Of a DNA stretch of 64,000 nucleotides, positions 47,240 through 58,261 are shown one piece after another (positions within the stretch are counted from its first letter, which is position 1; the number at the start of each line of letters is the position of its first letter). The notes under the pieces were generated by a model. The model was not told where the DNA came from. It did not search any database and worked only from the letters and a program-made list of their open reading frames with translations. The stretch comes from Silene conica. Its lineage: Eukaryota > Streptophyta > Magnoliopsida > Caryophyllales > Caryophyllaceae. The stretch spans positions 8,251,031 to 8,315,030 of the forward strand of contig CM055311.2 of assembly GCA_029255685.2 (NCBI GenBank), read 5' to 3'. The translations under genes were made by a program, and so were the position numbers.

Positions 47240-48659
47240 TCAAGAGCGAGAGCTTGATGCGGGAGTCTTTGCATACGGACTGACATAGTCGGGTCGGGTA
47301 CGATATTCAAGAGTCTCCAATCTGTCCAAACAACTACTAACATTCCGACCTTGAGCATTGAGAGCCAATTCGAAGTTAAGAATCTTCAGCGAAAGTGCCT
47401 TGACGGCCTCAAGTGCTTGATTAGCATCCTTTCGCAACAACCCGTGGTCTCTCACCATGGCTCCTCCTTGAGTCGTGATGAAAGAAAGACGGTCACTAAT
47501 GACCAACAACTCTGAAGACACAACCGATACCTCCGAGCTAAGCTTAACAAGATGTTTATCAACTTTCTCCAACCACACCCGTAAATCATCTTCAAATCCA
47601 CGACCTCTCTTCGCACTATTACCCCCTGCCTCATCTTTCTTCTTCTGCCCTTCACACAAACCAATAATCTTGTCTATTTTTGCCTCAAGACCTGCAAAGG
47701 ATGGAGATGAAGTCGAAACGGGTTCCTTACTAATATTCTTACCAAACGTGAGATCATCCCCTTCAAAGCATATCCCCATTAATTTTAACAACCGATCATT
47801 CATCTTGTCACGAGGCCTGATTCCAAAGCTCGAATCATCAACAACTCCCTTCTTAAACAGAAGCTCAGACACCCTCATTCCATAGGGAATGTCGAGTGTA
47901 GAGCACGGTTTCTCCTTCACAAGAACACTCGATATTTGCAAGATTTTGTGACAAACAAGTGATGCTAAATCAATCTTGACACCCTCCAACCAATTATACA
48001 AAATGACTGCCTCAATACTCGACAATTTATCCCTTCCCCCTCGTCTTGGTAGCACCGTATTCCACAAGAAATTGACAAGCACTTTTAGTTTTGGCGAGAA
48101 GGACACGGTTAACAAGGGACTGATTTCAGTAGCAGACTCGTCAAAATACTTCTTGACAACTAATTTCTGTTCCTTAGACACAACTCCCCACTCCTTTTTG
48201 GGATCAAGAACGAGACCTTCTTGGTCAAGTTTAAACACATCACAGAAATCCGACTTGGTGATTATCACATCCTTTCCATTTACTACCGCACTTAACCCAT
48301 CATCACAACCTTTCACAGACGCAAAGAATTGAACTATTTCAATTGGAAAAATCAACCCAGAAAAATTACTGATAAATTCCCATCCCTTCGTTTTTGGTCA
48401 TTCGAACTCTTTCAAGACCCTCCCTAGTAGCTTCGATGGAGTACTCGGAAAACAGAGGGCGCGGATTTCGAGATTGTGAACCCAGTTCATGCATGTCATC
48501 AGAGATGGAGGAGGACGAACGGTTGAGTTTTCGTCTTTTGCCGTTGTCGGATGGTGGTGCTGTGGCGGCTATGGGTGTTGGAGACGGTGGGGGTGATGGA
48601 GTCGGTGAGGGTGGAGAGGGTTTCTTTTGTTGAGAGCGTGTGGCACGTGAGGGAGGCAT
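47240..48659 (-). pseudogene. Extra coding region downstream of copia pol (ORF3-like)
   Basis: Same strand as gag-pol, between pol and the 3' LTR. The N-terminal part is Pro/Ser-rich and basic (MPPSRATRSQQKKPSPPSPT, GKRRKLNRSSSS). The larger part resembles the plant proteins annotated as putative plant transposon protein domain (DGLSAVVNGKDVIITKSDFC, LVNFLWNTVLPRRGGRDKLS, VILYNWLEGVKIDLASLVCH, DIPYGMRVSELLFKKGVV), followed by helical, coiled-coil-like text (LVKLSSEVSVVSSELLVISD). No signal peptide or membrane span is seen, so it is not obviously env-like. The position matches the env-like frame known from Sireviruses. Function unknown. Confidence 0.65.
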
Positions 48660-49244
48660 TGTGGTTTTAGGTAAACAATGGTGGTGTTTGTTTGAGTGTT
48701 GGTGGAGGTTTTGACGGAATTTTAATGGAGTTTGTGGAGGTTTAAGTTTTGAGGAATTTTTAGGGGAGTTTGGGTTTGGGGACGGTAATAATGGGGGTTG
48801 TGGTAGTAAGTGAGGTTAGTGATAGAGGTAAATGGGGTTGGTTGGGGTAATAAGTGAGGCTAAGGGTATAGGGACACGTGGCAGTGGGTATAGGTGTGTA
48901 GTGGGGCTAATTGTAGGAACAAGTGGACGAAAAAGGTGGGGTAAACTCACGCAATTTGCGTGAGAGGTAAGTTTTTCATTTTTTTTTTATTTAAATAATA
49001 TGTATTAATAATATGTATAAAGTGTAACGTAAATATGTGCGTAAGATGAATTATAATATGTGACGTATTATTGTTTTGAGAATCGGTTGTGCACACATTC
49101 ATATGTAAATTGCATAACATAAATATGATCACATAATTTTTCATCGAATACACACGTACATATGCAGCGGAGTATACGGACACAGTCATATAATCTCATC
49201 TAAACCGCAGTCAATCATTGGGTTATTTTTGCTTTTAAGATTGA
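48660..49244 (-). other. Copia spacer between pol and extra coding region
   Basis: No gene. On the minus strand an AT-rich part follows pol, then a C/A-rich part with CCACCA words leads into the extra coding region, as a leader of a separate transcript might. Confidence 0.5.
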
Positions 49245-52200
49245 TTAGGTGCCACCGATTAAACCAATTTCCAATCGCAAAGTCTCAAAGCGTTCTCTAG
49301 CCAATGGTTTAGTGAAGATATCTGCCCATTGTTTTTCCGTACTACAAAATTCCAATTTTATATTTTTCTTTTCAACATGGTCTCTTAGAAAGTGGTGTCT
49401 AATTTCAATATGTTTGGTCCTCGAGTGCTGGGCTGGGTTTTTAGATATAATTATAGCACTCGTATTATCACATAATATAGGTACACATCCAACATCAACA
49501 CCATAATCATTTAACTGTTGCTTTAACCATAAAAGTTGAGAACATACCAGTGCGGCTGCAATATATTCTGCTTCAGCAGCTGAGAGAGCGACAGAGTTTT
49601 GTTTCTTGGATCCCCAAGATATAATACAAGGACCTACAAAGGTAGCAAGTCCGGAGGTACTTTTTCTGTCTAAGGAACATCCTGCATAATCCGCATCTGA
49701 ATATCCTACTAGATTAAAGTTACAGTCCATAGGATACCATATATATAACTTTGAGGTTCCGATTAGGTATCTTAAAATTCTCTTAATTGCAATCATGTGT
49801 GATTCTTTTGGTGCAGATTGGAATCTCGCAAAAACACAGACACTAAACATTATATCTGGACGACTTGCTGTAAGATAAAGAAGTGAGCCAATCATACCTC
49901 GGTAAGTTGTTTCGTCTACAGACTTACCATCTTCGTCTTTGGTTAGCTTCTTATCTGTGACCATTGGAGTAGGCATTGCATGAGAGGTTTCCATTCCGAA
50001 TTTCTTTAGCAATTCCTTGACGTATTTTTGTTGATGAACTTTGATTCCTTCTTCAGTTTGTTGTATTTGAAGTCCAAGGAAGAACTTTAGTTCTCCCATC
50101 ATACTCATCTCGAACTCAGAAGTCATCAACTCAGAGAAGTACTTGCACAACTTTTTATTAGTTGAGCCAAAAATAATATCGTCAACATAGATCTGAACGA
50201 CTAGTAGATCTGAGGTTTCGCTTTTAAGAAATAGGGTTTTATCCACAGATCCTCTCTTGAATCCACTCTCCAATAGGAACTTTGATAATCTGTCGTACCA
50301 TGCCCTAGGTGCTTGTTTCAGGCCATAGAGAGCTTTGTCCAATTTGAATACATGATCTTTGAGTTTGCTGTCAGGAAATCCAGGAGGTTGTTCAACAAAT
50401 ATTTCCTCTTGGAGATAGCCATTAAGAAATGCAGTCTTAACGTCCATCTGAAAAAGCTTCATTCCCTTGTGTGCTGCAAATGCAATGAGTAGTCTTATTG
50501 CATCAAGACGAGCAACAGGAGCAAAGGTTTCGTCATAATTGATCCCTTCCTGTTGGTTGTATCCTTGAACTACTAGTCTAGCCTTATTTCGCACAATGAC
50601 TCCAGTGTCATCCAATTTGTTTCTGAATACCCATCTAGTTCCAATGACAGTTCTGTCCTTAGGTCGAGGAACAAGATGCCAAAATTTGTTTCTTTCAAAT
50701 TGCTGGAGTTCTTCTTGCATGGCAACTATCCAGTCTGGTTCTGCGAGAGCTTCCTTGATATTTGAAGGTTCAATGGTGGAGAGAAAGGAGTAGAATGAGC
50801 AAAAGTTATTTAAGCTCCTTCGAGTCTGAACTCCATCTGTCAGGCTTCCTATGACATTGTCCAAAGGATGAGAGCCTTTGTATCTCCAGTTCCTTGATTG
50901 ATTATTAGCATTACCTGAACTTGACTCGGGATCTTGACTTGTTCCCCCTGAATCCAAACCTGGGTTTATAGTAGGGTCAGGTATAACTCTGGCCTCTTCC
51001 CTTTGGTTTTGATTCAAAGTTACAGCTTCATTAGCTGTAACTCTGAGTTCCAAGTCATTAGTTTGAGAGTTATCTACAGTATCATCAACCGTATTTTCAT
51101 CTCTCGCACCATTTTCTCCCAAGTTGAGTTCATCATGAGTTCCTTGAGGTTCTCCTTCTTCAATTTCCATTTCAGGAGGATCTTCCCTTGATAACCTGAA
51201 ATCAGGTTCGTCTAGGTTTTCCTCTATATCCTGTAATGGCTTATCGAAGACATTATTCTCATCAAAGATAACATGAATACTTTCATCTATGCATAAAGTA
51301 CGTTTGTTAAAAACTTTGTAGGCTTTACTATGATCTGAATATCCTATAAAGATTGCTTCATCACTTCTATGGTCGAATTTGCTTAATCTGTTTTTACCAT
51401 TGTTGTGAACAAAGCATTTACTACCAAAGCATCTTAAATGAGATATGTTTGGTTTACGACCACGAATAAGTTCATAAGGAGTCTTTTTAAGGATAGGTCT
51501 AATCATAGCACGGTTATGAATATAGCAAGCTGTACTAATAGCCTCAGCCCAAAAGTTTCTAGGTAGGCCACTACAAAGAAGCATTGTTCGAGCCATGTCT
51601 TCTAGGGTTCTGTTCATTCGTTCTACGACTCCATTTTGTTGTGGGGTTCTAGGGGCCGAGAAGTTATGTCCAACACCATTGGTTTTACAGAACTCAATAA
51701 AAGCATGATTGTCGAACTTAGTTCCATGGTCAGTACGGATTGTTACTAGGTTTGATTTATATTTGTTTTGGACAAGTTGCATGAGACTAACAAATTCATC
51801 GAATGTTTCGTCTTTAGAATGAAGAAAGATTGGCCAAACAAATCTAGAGTAATCATCAACTAGAACGAAAACGTACCTGGAACCACCTCTGCTTCTTACC
51901 TTCATAGGGCCACATAGATCCATGTGTACTAGTTCAAGAGCTTGTTCTGTGCTTACCACTCTTTTTGGCTTAAAGGTTGATCTGACGTGTTTACATCGTG
52001 CACATGTGTCACACATCTTTTCTTGATCAAATTTGATCTTTGGAAGACCTTCGACCAAGTCCCATCTTTTCAGCTTACTTAGAATAGGTGAGCTAATATG
52101 ACCAAATCTCTTGTGCCATAGACATGGATCATCTAACGTAACTTTCATGCATGATAGAGAATCAGTAGGTACAACATTTAAATCAATCATATAAACATTT

Positions 52201-52790
52201 TTCATCCTGTGACCTTCAAGTATTACTTTACTGGTGCCTTCTAGGATAATACGGCATATATCTGAGTGAAAAACCACTTTATTTCCTTTGTCACATAATT
52301 GAGATATACTGATAAGATTGTGTTTGAGACCACTCACAAGGTATACATCATTTATAGCATGAGAAGATGAAATACCTATCTTACCAATTCCGATGATCTT
52401 TCCCTTTTTGTTATCACCAAATGTGACTTTACCTCCATCATAGGGTTTAAGGGTTTGGAATAGATTTACGTCGCCTGTCATATGTCTTGAGCATCCGCTG
52501 TCGAGATACCATAGGTTATTTTCCTTGGCGACAAACTGCACGAATAAGTTCAAAGACAGGATTTAGGTACCCAAGCATACTTGGGTCCTTTGTTGTTAGT
52601 AATCACAAATACATCTTGCTTTTTAACCCAGACTTGTCTTACATAGGTCTTTCTATATTGGTAGTAGTTGGGTTTTGATGTTTTTGTGTAGGTCTTAGTT
52701 TGGACTCTAGGTGACCAATTTTTGTGTGTTGCTTGTTGAGGAGTTTGTTTGGTTCTATTTTTCTTTTCTTCGTAATCAAATGTCATGTCA
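49245..52790 (-). pseudogene. Copia pol: protease, integrase, reverse transcriptase, RNase H
   Basis: Domains in copia order: protease [14 protein letters not shown]; gag-pre-integrase [11 protein letters not shown] with a CX2C pair; integrase core [32 protein letters not shown] and [18 protein letters not shown]; reverse transcriptase starting near 50750 ([52 protein letters not shown] with YVDD); RNase H with [36 protein letters not shown] and [18 protein letters not shown]. It ends [11 protein letters not shown]. The region is almost entirely open and would normally be made together with Gag. Fossil status is given for the whole element above. Confidence 0.88.
51018..51042 (-). repeat. TTACAGCT hairpin inside copia pol
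   Basis: Arms AGTTACAGCT (51018-51027) and AGCTGTAACT (51033-51042), loop TCATT, encoding TANEAVT in the linker between integrase and reverse transcriptase. Compared with the gag copies, one base pair in the stem has changed on both sides. Confidence 0.83.
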
Positions 52791-52879
52791 TAGAACCATC
52801 TGTGGTCAATATTTCTTTCCTCAGTTTTGTTATCATCACCATCGGAGATAGAAATAGTGTCGTTTGGAATTCCTAAGGA

Positions 52880-54937
52880 TTAAACAAACTTAACTCCGGT
52901 TTTAAAATCTTGTGCGTGTTTCACACAGTTTTCTCGGAGGTGTCCAGTATGGCCACAATAAGTGCATATTAAATACTCAGGAAGATCGGCATATTTTCTT
53001 CTTCTAAAGTCTCTGTCTGTTGGGCTTTGCTTACACTTTGAGTGATCCCTTCTTCCATAACACTCGTGTCCTAACCCCATCTTCATGTTGTTGTCGGATT
53101 GTTCAGTTAGGAAGTTTAGAACGTTAGTGCTTCCTTCCCATTTGTCGTGAACCTTCCGAGCATGAAGAAGGAGGTCTTTTAGGGAGTCTATTTCTTTCTT
53201 ACATTCACTGTGGTCAGTGTTGTTAGACTCTTTTAGGTTTTGAATGTCTTTATGAAAGTCGGACACAATTTTGGCATGTTCCTTCTTGATTTTAGATAGA
53301 TTGAATTCTAGATCCATAATCTTGCTTTCGAGGATCTCAACTTCTTCTAGATGAGTCTCATCTTCGACCATAATCGAAGATTTTGACTTTAGAAGCTCAT
53401 TAGCCTTTCTCAAATCTGAAGTTATAGCTTCATTAGCTATAACTTTAGATTGAAGCTCTTTGATGTTGAGTTTCAGTTTTGAGGTTATAGCTTCATTAGC
53501 TATAACTTTAGACTCAAGAACCTTTTTCTCAGACATAACTGTCTCCAACTTAGCATTTGCTTCAATGCTTATTTTGGATTTCAGTTTCTTAGCTTTGGCC
53601 TTTAGAAGTTGATTTTCCTCAGCAATATCGAGGATCTGTTCTTTCAAGTCATCTAACTCAAGACTTTGTTCATGACATTGGTCTAGGGTTTTCTCAAAAT
53701 ATTTAACCAACATAGCTTTAGATAAATTTTTAACTTGACTTTTGAGTTGAAGAAAATTTACCTCTTCATCGTCGTCGTCGTCGTCTGAGTCGGTTTCTCC
53801 AAGGAGACGCAAATGGGATGCGTCGTCTTCGTTGTTGTCGTTTGAGATTAGATCTAAGCTGACGTTGCTTAGGCACAGGTTTGCTACCTCATCTTCTTCT
53901 GAGTCCTCGTCATCTTCGGATTCTAATTCTCCCCAACACGACGCTAGCATTACTTTCTTGAACTCCGTTTTGGTCTTTTCTCTTTTTGACTTATCTTTGA
54001 TTTTGTCCCAACTTGGACAGTCTTTGATCATGTGGTCTTGTTGTCCACACTTGAAACATCCTCTTTTGAAGAATGTTTGTTTTGTATCAGTTTTCTTTTT
54101 GTCGACTGTTTTGTTGTTAGAGTTTTTGTATCTTCCCTTGAAGACAGCCTTTTTAAAACGTCTTGCGAATAGAACTGTCTCGTCTTCTAGTTCTTCTTCG
54201 CATACTTCACTTGTGGAGGCTTGTAAAGCGACGCCCTTTCCTTTGGGATCATCATCGTTTTTATTTAGTATGATCTCGTGTGCCATTAAGGATCCAGTCA
54301 ACTCTTGGTAAGTAATCTTAGATAGATCACGTGCTTCCTCTATGGCCGTGACCTTAGGTTGCCATTTTTTGGTGAGACTCCTAAGAATTTTTCGAATGAT
54401 ATCTTCAGAATCGATCTTTCTGCCAAGGTTCCGCAGTTCATTAATAATACAAGAAAATCGTGCAGACATGCTATCAATAGATTCATTCTTTTCCATATTG
54501 AAAAGTTCATATCTTTGAACGAGCAAGTCTATACGATGTTTCCTGACTGCGGATGTTCCTTCATAAGCAAGTTCGAGACTATCCCATATTTCCTTAGCGG
54601 AACTACAAGATGAGAATCTATCAAATTCTGAGGTTATCATACCGTTCTGTAGGAGGCTCATGGCTTTAGAGTTTTTCTCTGCAATTTTGTAGTCGCTTTC
54701 CACATAATCGCTTTCCATCTTTTCATAGGTTGTTCCATTGGCGGCGGCGACCAAGATCTTCTTTGGTCCAGTTTGGATGATCTTCCAACATTCCCAATCA
54801 CAACCCTTGATGTAATGAGTCATCATATTTTTCCATAAACTGTAGTTTTTGCCATCGAAGATAGGGCACTTGAGATGCTTGGAATCCATTGTTGAAGGAG
54901 TATATAATATAGAATCAATAGAAGGATCAAAACTCAC
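52880..54937 (-). CDS. Copia Gag, long with coiled coil and two zinc knuckles
   Basis: A 685-residue open frame starting MSFDPSIDSILYTPSTMD about 40 bp after the PBS. The first 220 residues are the copia gag domain (FDGKNYSLWKNMMTHYIKGC, EIWDSLELAYEGTSAVRKHR, SMSARFSCIINELRNLGR). A zinc knuckle CFKCGQQDHMIKDC lies near residue 295, an acidic DSDDDDDDEE run near 390, then a long heptad-like coiled coil (about 400-580) that contains a duplicated SKVIANEAITS segment, and a second knuckle CTYCGHTGHLRENC near 660. Long coiled-coil Gags are typical of Sireviruses. It forms the capsid of the virus-like particle. The open frame itself looks whole. Confidence 0.87.
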   Translation of the reverse strand: MSFDPSIDSILYTPSTMDSKHLKCPIFDGKNYSLWKNMMTHYIKGCDWECWKIIQTGPKKILVAAANGTTYEKMESDYVESDYKIAEKNSKAMSLLQNGMITSEFDRFSSCSSAKEIWDSLELAYEGTSAVRKHRIDLLVQRYELFNMEKNESIDSMSARFSCIINELRNLGRKIDSEDIIRKILRSLTKKWQPKVTAIEEARDLSKITYQELTGSLMAHEIILNKNDDDPKGKGVALQASTSEVCEEELEDETVLFARRFKKAVFKGRYKNSNNKTVDKKKTDTKQTFFKRGCFKCGQQDHMIKDCPSWDKIKDKSKREKTKTEFKKVMLASCWGELESEDDEDSEEDEVANLCLSNVSLDLISNDNNEDDASHLRLLGETDSDDDDDDEEVNFLQLKSQVKNLSKAMLVKYFEKTLDQCHEQSLELDDLKEQILDIAEENQLLKAKAKKLKSKISIEANAKLETVMSEKKVLESKVIANEAITSKLKLNIKELQSKVIANEAITSDLRKANELLKSKSSIMVEDETHLEEVEILESKIMDLEFNLSKIKKEHAKIVSDFHKDIQNLKESNNTDHSECKKEIDSLKDLLLHARKVHDKWEGSTNVLNFLTEQSDNNMKMGLGHECYGRRDHSKCKQSPTDRDFRRRKYADLPEYLICTYCGHTGHLRENCVKHAQDFKTGVKFV
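53419..53506 (-). repeat. Two TTATAGCT hairpins inside copia gag
   Basis: Arms AAGTTATAGCT (53419-53429) and AGCTATAACTT (53435-53445), loop TCATT; second copy with arms GTTATAGCT (53484-53492) and AGCTATAAC (53498-53506), same loop. Both lie in the coiled-coil part of gag and encode IANEAIT. Confidence 0.85.
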
Positions 54938-54961
54938 GCGGCTAGGCGATCAAGAGCACGA

Positions 54962-54974
54962 GGCTCTGATACCA
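54962..54974 (-). promoter_or_regulatory. Copia primer-binding site
   Basis: TGGTATCAGAGCC on the minus strand two bases inside the 5' LTR, complementary to initiator-Met tRNA. Confidence 0.88.
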
Positions 54975-54976
54975 AT

Positions 54977-56459
54977 TGAAGAGTCTATTGATATAATATA
55001 CTCAAGAAGGAGGGGTTGAATTGAGTATGCCTTCTTTTTAAATCTTCTTCGATGCGTGTATGGTTGTATGATGATCTTGGAGTAAAACAAATAATAAGGA
55101 AAGACACAATATTTTTGAAGTGGTTCAGTCTCACACTTTGAGACCTACGTCCACTATTCTCGATTAATAAAATTAGTACCAACTCTGGATTACAATTTTA
55201 TCAACCCTACTCGTGCGACTTTGATGTTAGTCACAACTCTATCTAGATACCGTTAAATATCTAGCTACGACAAATACCGTTAAATATTTGTCTTACAATG
55301 AGTACCGCTAAATACTCGTTCTATCTTACGTTAATAAGATAAAGTCTTCAATGTTTCTTGATGTCACAATCTTGAATGAATAAGATCAATGCTTGAGCAC
55401 TTGAATCTTGAATCGGATATGACAATGATAAGCTCGAATTTGAAGAATATAATCGGCGGTTTCTCTCTTTGATTTGCGTGAATATATGTGTATGTGTTTC
55501 GTGTGATTTAATGTATCATGGTAGTCTATTTATATAGAATATGTATCTAGGTAATTCAAACCCTAGATGATTTAGGAATATTACTAAAACTAGAATACTA
55601 GTCTTTTAGTAATACTACCTTAAATCTAATCTAAATATATTTAGGAAAGATTTAATAATATACTTTAAGTATTATATAAGGAATTAATTTCCTAATTCAT
55701 ATTTAGGAAAGATCTTTATATAATAAACAATTAGTATCCTTATTAAATCAACTTCCTAAACCATGTCAAAGATAATAAAATATATTACCATAATATAATC
55801 TTAGTTTGTTTTAGGATATTAAATAAATACATAATATTTACTTAATTTAATCCTACACGAATTATGGTAAACGTGACATATCACACGTTTTCCAAAGTCG
55901 AAACAAACTACATTTAGATTATATATATTTGACAATAAAGATCATATAAAAATCCTTTGTTTATTTTAGTAATAAATAATTATCTCATAAGACAATTATT
56001 TATTCCTTATTTAACTTAAAGATTTTTTATATAATCCTATTAAGATCAACAATTCTATTTATTAAAATAGAATACCAATTAAACACTAATTCTACACGAC
56101 ACAGATTTGGAAACAAACGTTTCAGCTTAAACACATATATATTCCGATCATTTCTTCATGATATAGAGTTATAGCTACGGGCTATAACTAGAACCAATCT
56201 TGTACTAAAGCTATAGTTGATAAGTATAACTTTAGACTATTTTGCACGCTTGAGATCTTCTATCAATCTTCGACTTAGTCAATTAATTGACTAACATGCT
56301 TGAACCTTTTATACTTGATTGATTAGATCTTGTTACTAATGTTCTGTATACTTAGCACACGATTATACATACGAGTATATAATATATAAATGGCTAGACT
56401 TGTCATTATCAAAACATAAACATATATACTATATATATATTTGAATATATGGTTCAACA
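54977..56459 (-). repeat. Copia 5' LTR (right copy)
   Basis: 1,483 bp, nearly identical to the left copy. Stem-loops at 56167-56189 and 56205-56235; minus-strand TATA box at 55526-55538. The PBS adjoins its left edge, which makes it the 5' LTR. Confidence 0.92.
55526..55538 (-). promoter_or_regulatory. TATA box of copia 5' LTR
   Basis: TCTATATAAATAG on the minus strand, upstream of the R/U5 part of the 5' LTR; the likely promoter of the element. Confidence 0.6.
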
Positions 56460-56464
56460 GTTAG

Positions 56465-57151
56465 GATGTAGGGGATGAATATGCGTAGGTAGTATAGGTT
56501 CCGAGACCGACTGTAGTAGAGTCTTGGTCGGCCGACTTGGCTAGCTGGTCGGTCGACCCACTCGCGTATGTATTCTGTTTCGTTTTATTTCGTATTCTAT
56601 AATAATCTACAATGAGGCCAAAGGGAGACTTGTAGGATGTTAGTAATGACCTACCCAAGATTGAAAGATACGGGAAGGACATTGGTTTACGTCTTAAGAC
56701 GGCTAGGTTACTTAAGAATGAAAGGCATGTGACCCAGAATTTAGGAATCACCCTTATTGTTGACACCCAATAATTGTGAGACCTAGGAACTAATATCATA
56801 GGCCGAAAGGAGCTATTAGGTACCATAGACCGAAAGGATATGTTACACCCCTTACGCGACTGCAATATATGTTGACCTTAGGATTTATATTACCTTAGCT
56901 TTTTGTTACCCAATCATCCTAGCATCTCTTTTATTATAGTTTTATTCTCGTCTTTATTTACTTGCTTTGGTTTATATTTGTTCTAGGCTTAGTAACAATC
57001 ATTCAAACCCCCACTTTTGTTACCCTAAAACATAGACATCAAACAATAAACATTCCCCACCTCTCTGTGGTTCGACCCTGACTTTCACTATCTATAGTTA
57101 AAGGTTAGGAATTATAAATTTTATCTTTGGTACCCTCAACGACGGGCATCA
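56465..57151 (+). repeat. Athila-B 3' LTR, part right of the copia insertion
   Basis: Resumes at GATGTAGGGGATGAAT after the GTTAG duplication and ends GACGGGCATCA, followed by TATGT. It matches the 5' LTR from 38536 except in the GC-rich palindrome cluster (56485-56562 against 38551-38648), which is differently composed. Confidence 0.88.
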
Positions 57152-57535
57152 TATGTTACTTCAGAGATTCTTAATATGTGTTTACGAAATATGTGCCTCT
57201 GTCATTTTCACCAAATAAAACTTTGAAATAGAATTTATGTACCTACTTTATCAGTTGTTCTAATCATTACCTTAGTAAATACGTATCCTTTTTCCATACC
57301 AAATAGGTATTCGTCGTACTCGTCTAACTCAACTAACCAACTTGACCAACAGAATCAACCGTATTCCTGAACAACCCTAACCTATAGACATCTTCTTGTA
57401 CAACTCAAATCACACTCTTAAACATCGGAGAGTAACCTTATCCCCCAATATACTTACCTTCTCCCTCGAAACTTATCTATCTCCAATCTCCATCCATAAA
57501 AAAATCGACATATTGAATGTAAAATCAACATTTAC
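57152..57535. other. Host spacer, related to 12590-12661 plus 37511-37711
   Basis: No gene. TATGT (57152-57156) closes Athila-B and TTTAC (57531-57535) precedes Tekay-B. From about 57305 on it resembles the target sequence split by the CCCTG composite, e.g. ACTAACCAAC, GTATTCCTGAAC, CTCAAATCACACTCTT and CATAAAAAAATCGACAT. Confidence 0.65.
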
Positions 57536-58261
57536 TGTAAAACCCCTCGTGAAAGCGGAAATATAAAATATACAAAGTACTAAAAATGCAGCGGAATTAA
57601 AACTTTTTAACACAAACATGCGAGGTGAATTAAAACTGAAAACTGAAACTGATAGAAACAGAAATAGATAAGTATAACAGTTCTAAGTACTGAAGCAAAA
57701 TATATACAACAGCCTGGGATGGAACATCCCTACAGGCACTCAAAAGCAACAACTGTATAAAAACTAGAGTCTAGCTATCGTGAAGTGTAAGTCATATGAT
57801 GACAAGCGGATCATAACTCGCTAGCTCTCAGCAACCCCTGCCAACCTGCATGTACCTACATACATGTAAACATGTACGCCACAATCAGTGGGGAGTGACT
57901 AGAGTTCTCCTAGCCACCTTTTGTAACGACACGTAACACAGAATACAAACAGAACACTCCAACATGTATAAACATGTGAAGCATATCGATATCTCAATAA
58001 CTGAAACTCATATCATCGTGCAATTACTAATGCAAGGCTCTCAACCAACTTCGGAAACTATTTGGAAGGAGAGCCGGTTTCCCTTCCGGTTGCCCGGCCG
58101 GGGGGTCTTTCAGTCCAAACCATTTACGAAACTGACTAAAGAGTCGTCAAATGCCTTGGACGAACAATAACAAAGCCAAGGTATCATACTCATCAATACC
58201 AACATCTATATCATCATAATCGACACCTATATCTGACACTGTACCAACTCTAGGCAAGCAG

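Larger units (their letters stand above)
45105..56459 (-). mobile_element. Sirevirus-like Ty1/copia element, nearly whole
   Basis: Minus-strand element of 11,355 bp with 1,483-bp LTRs, exact target duplication GTTAG (45100-45104 and 56460-56464), initiator-Met PBS, long gag, pol in the copia order protease-integrase-reverse transcriptase-RNase H, an additional downstream coding region, and a polypurine tract. The long Gag with coiled coil, the extra downstream frame and the reverse-transcriptase phrases fit the SIRE/Maximus (Sirevirus) lineage. The LTRs differ at about nine sites by eye (0.6 %), so the insertion is probably younger than half a million years. It looks almost whole, with about two or three interruptions. 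Confidence 0.9.
37712..57151 (+). mobile_element. Athila-B: gag-protease Athila element split by a copia element
   Basis: Plus-strand element with exact target duplication TATGT (37707-37711 and 57152-57156), LTRs of about 1.5 kb, a tRNA-Asp-type PBS, gag, protease and a polypurine tract. The internal region is only about 5 kb (39239-44279), and I see no reverse transcriptase, RNase H, integrase or third frame, so it is non-autonomous, comparable to known gag-only LTR elements. The reading frames have a few breaks. The 3' LTR is divided by the copia insertion 45105-56459. Outside one GC-rich cluster the LTRs differ by about 1-2 % by eye. Confidence 0.9.

Noticed and set aside
47240-48659. A host gene inserted between retroelement parts
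   Set aside because: It is in sense with the copia gag-pol, lies within the target duplications and precedes the polypurine tract, so it belongs to the element; capture from a host gene in the distant past remains possible.
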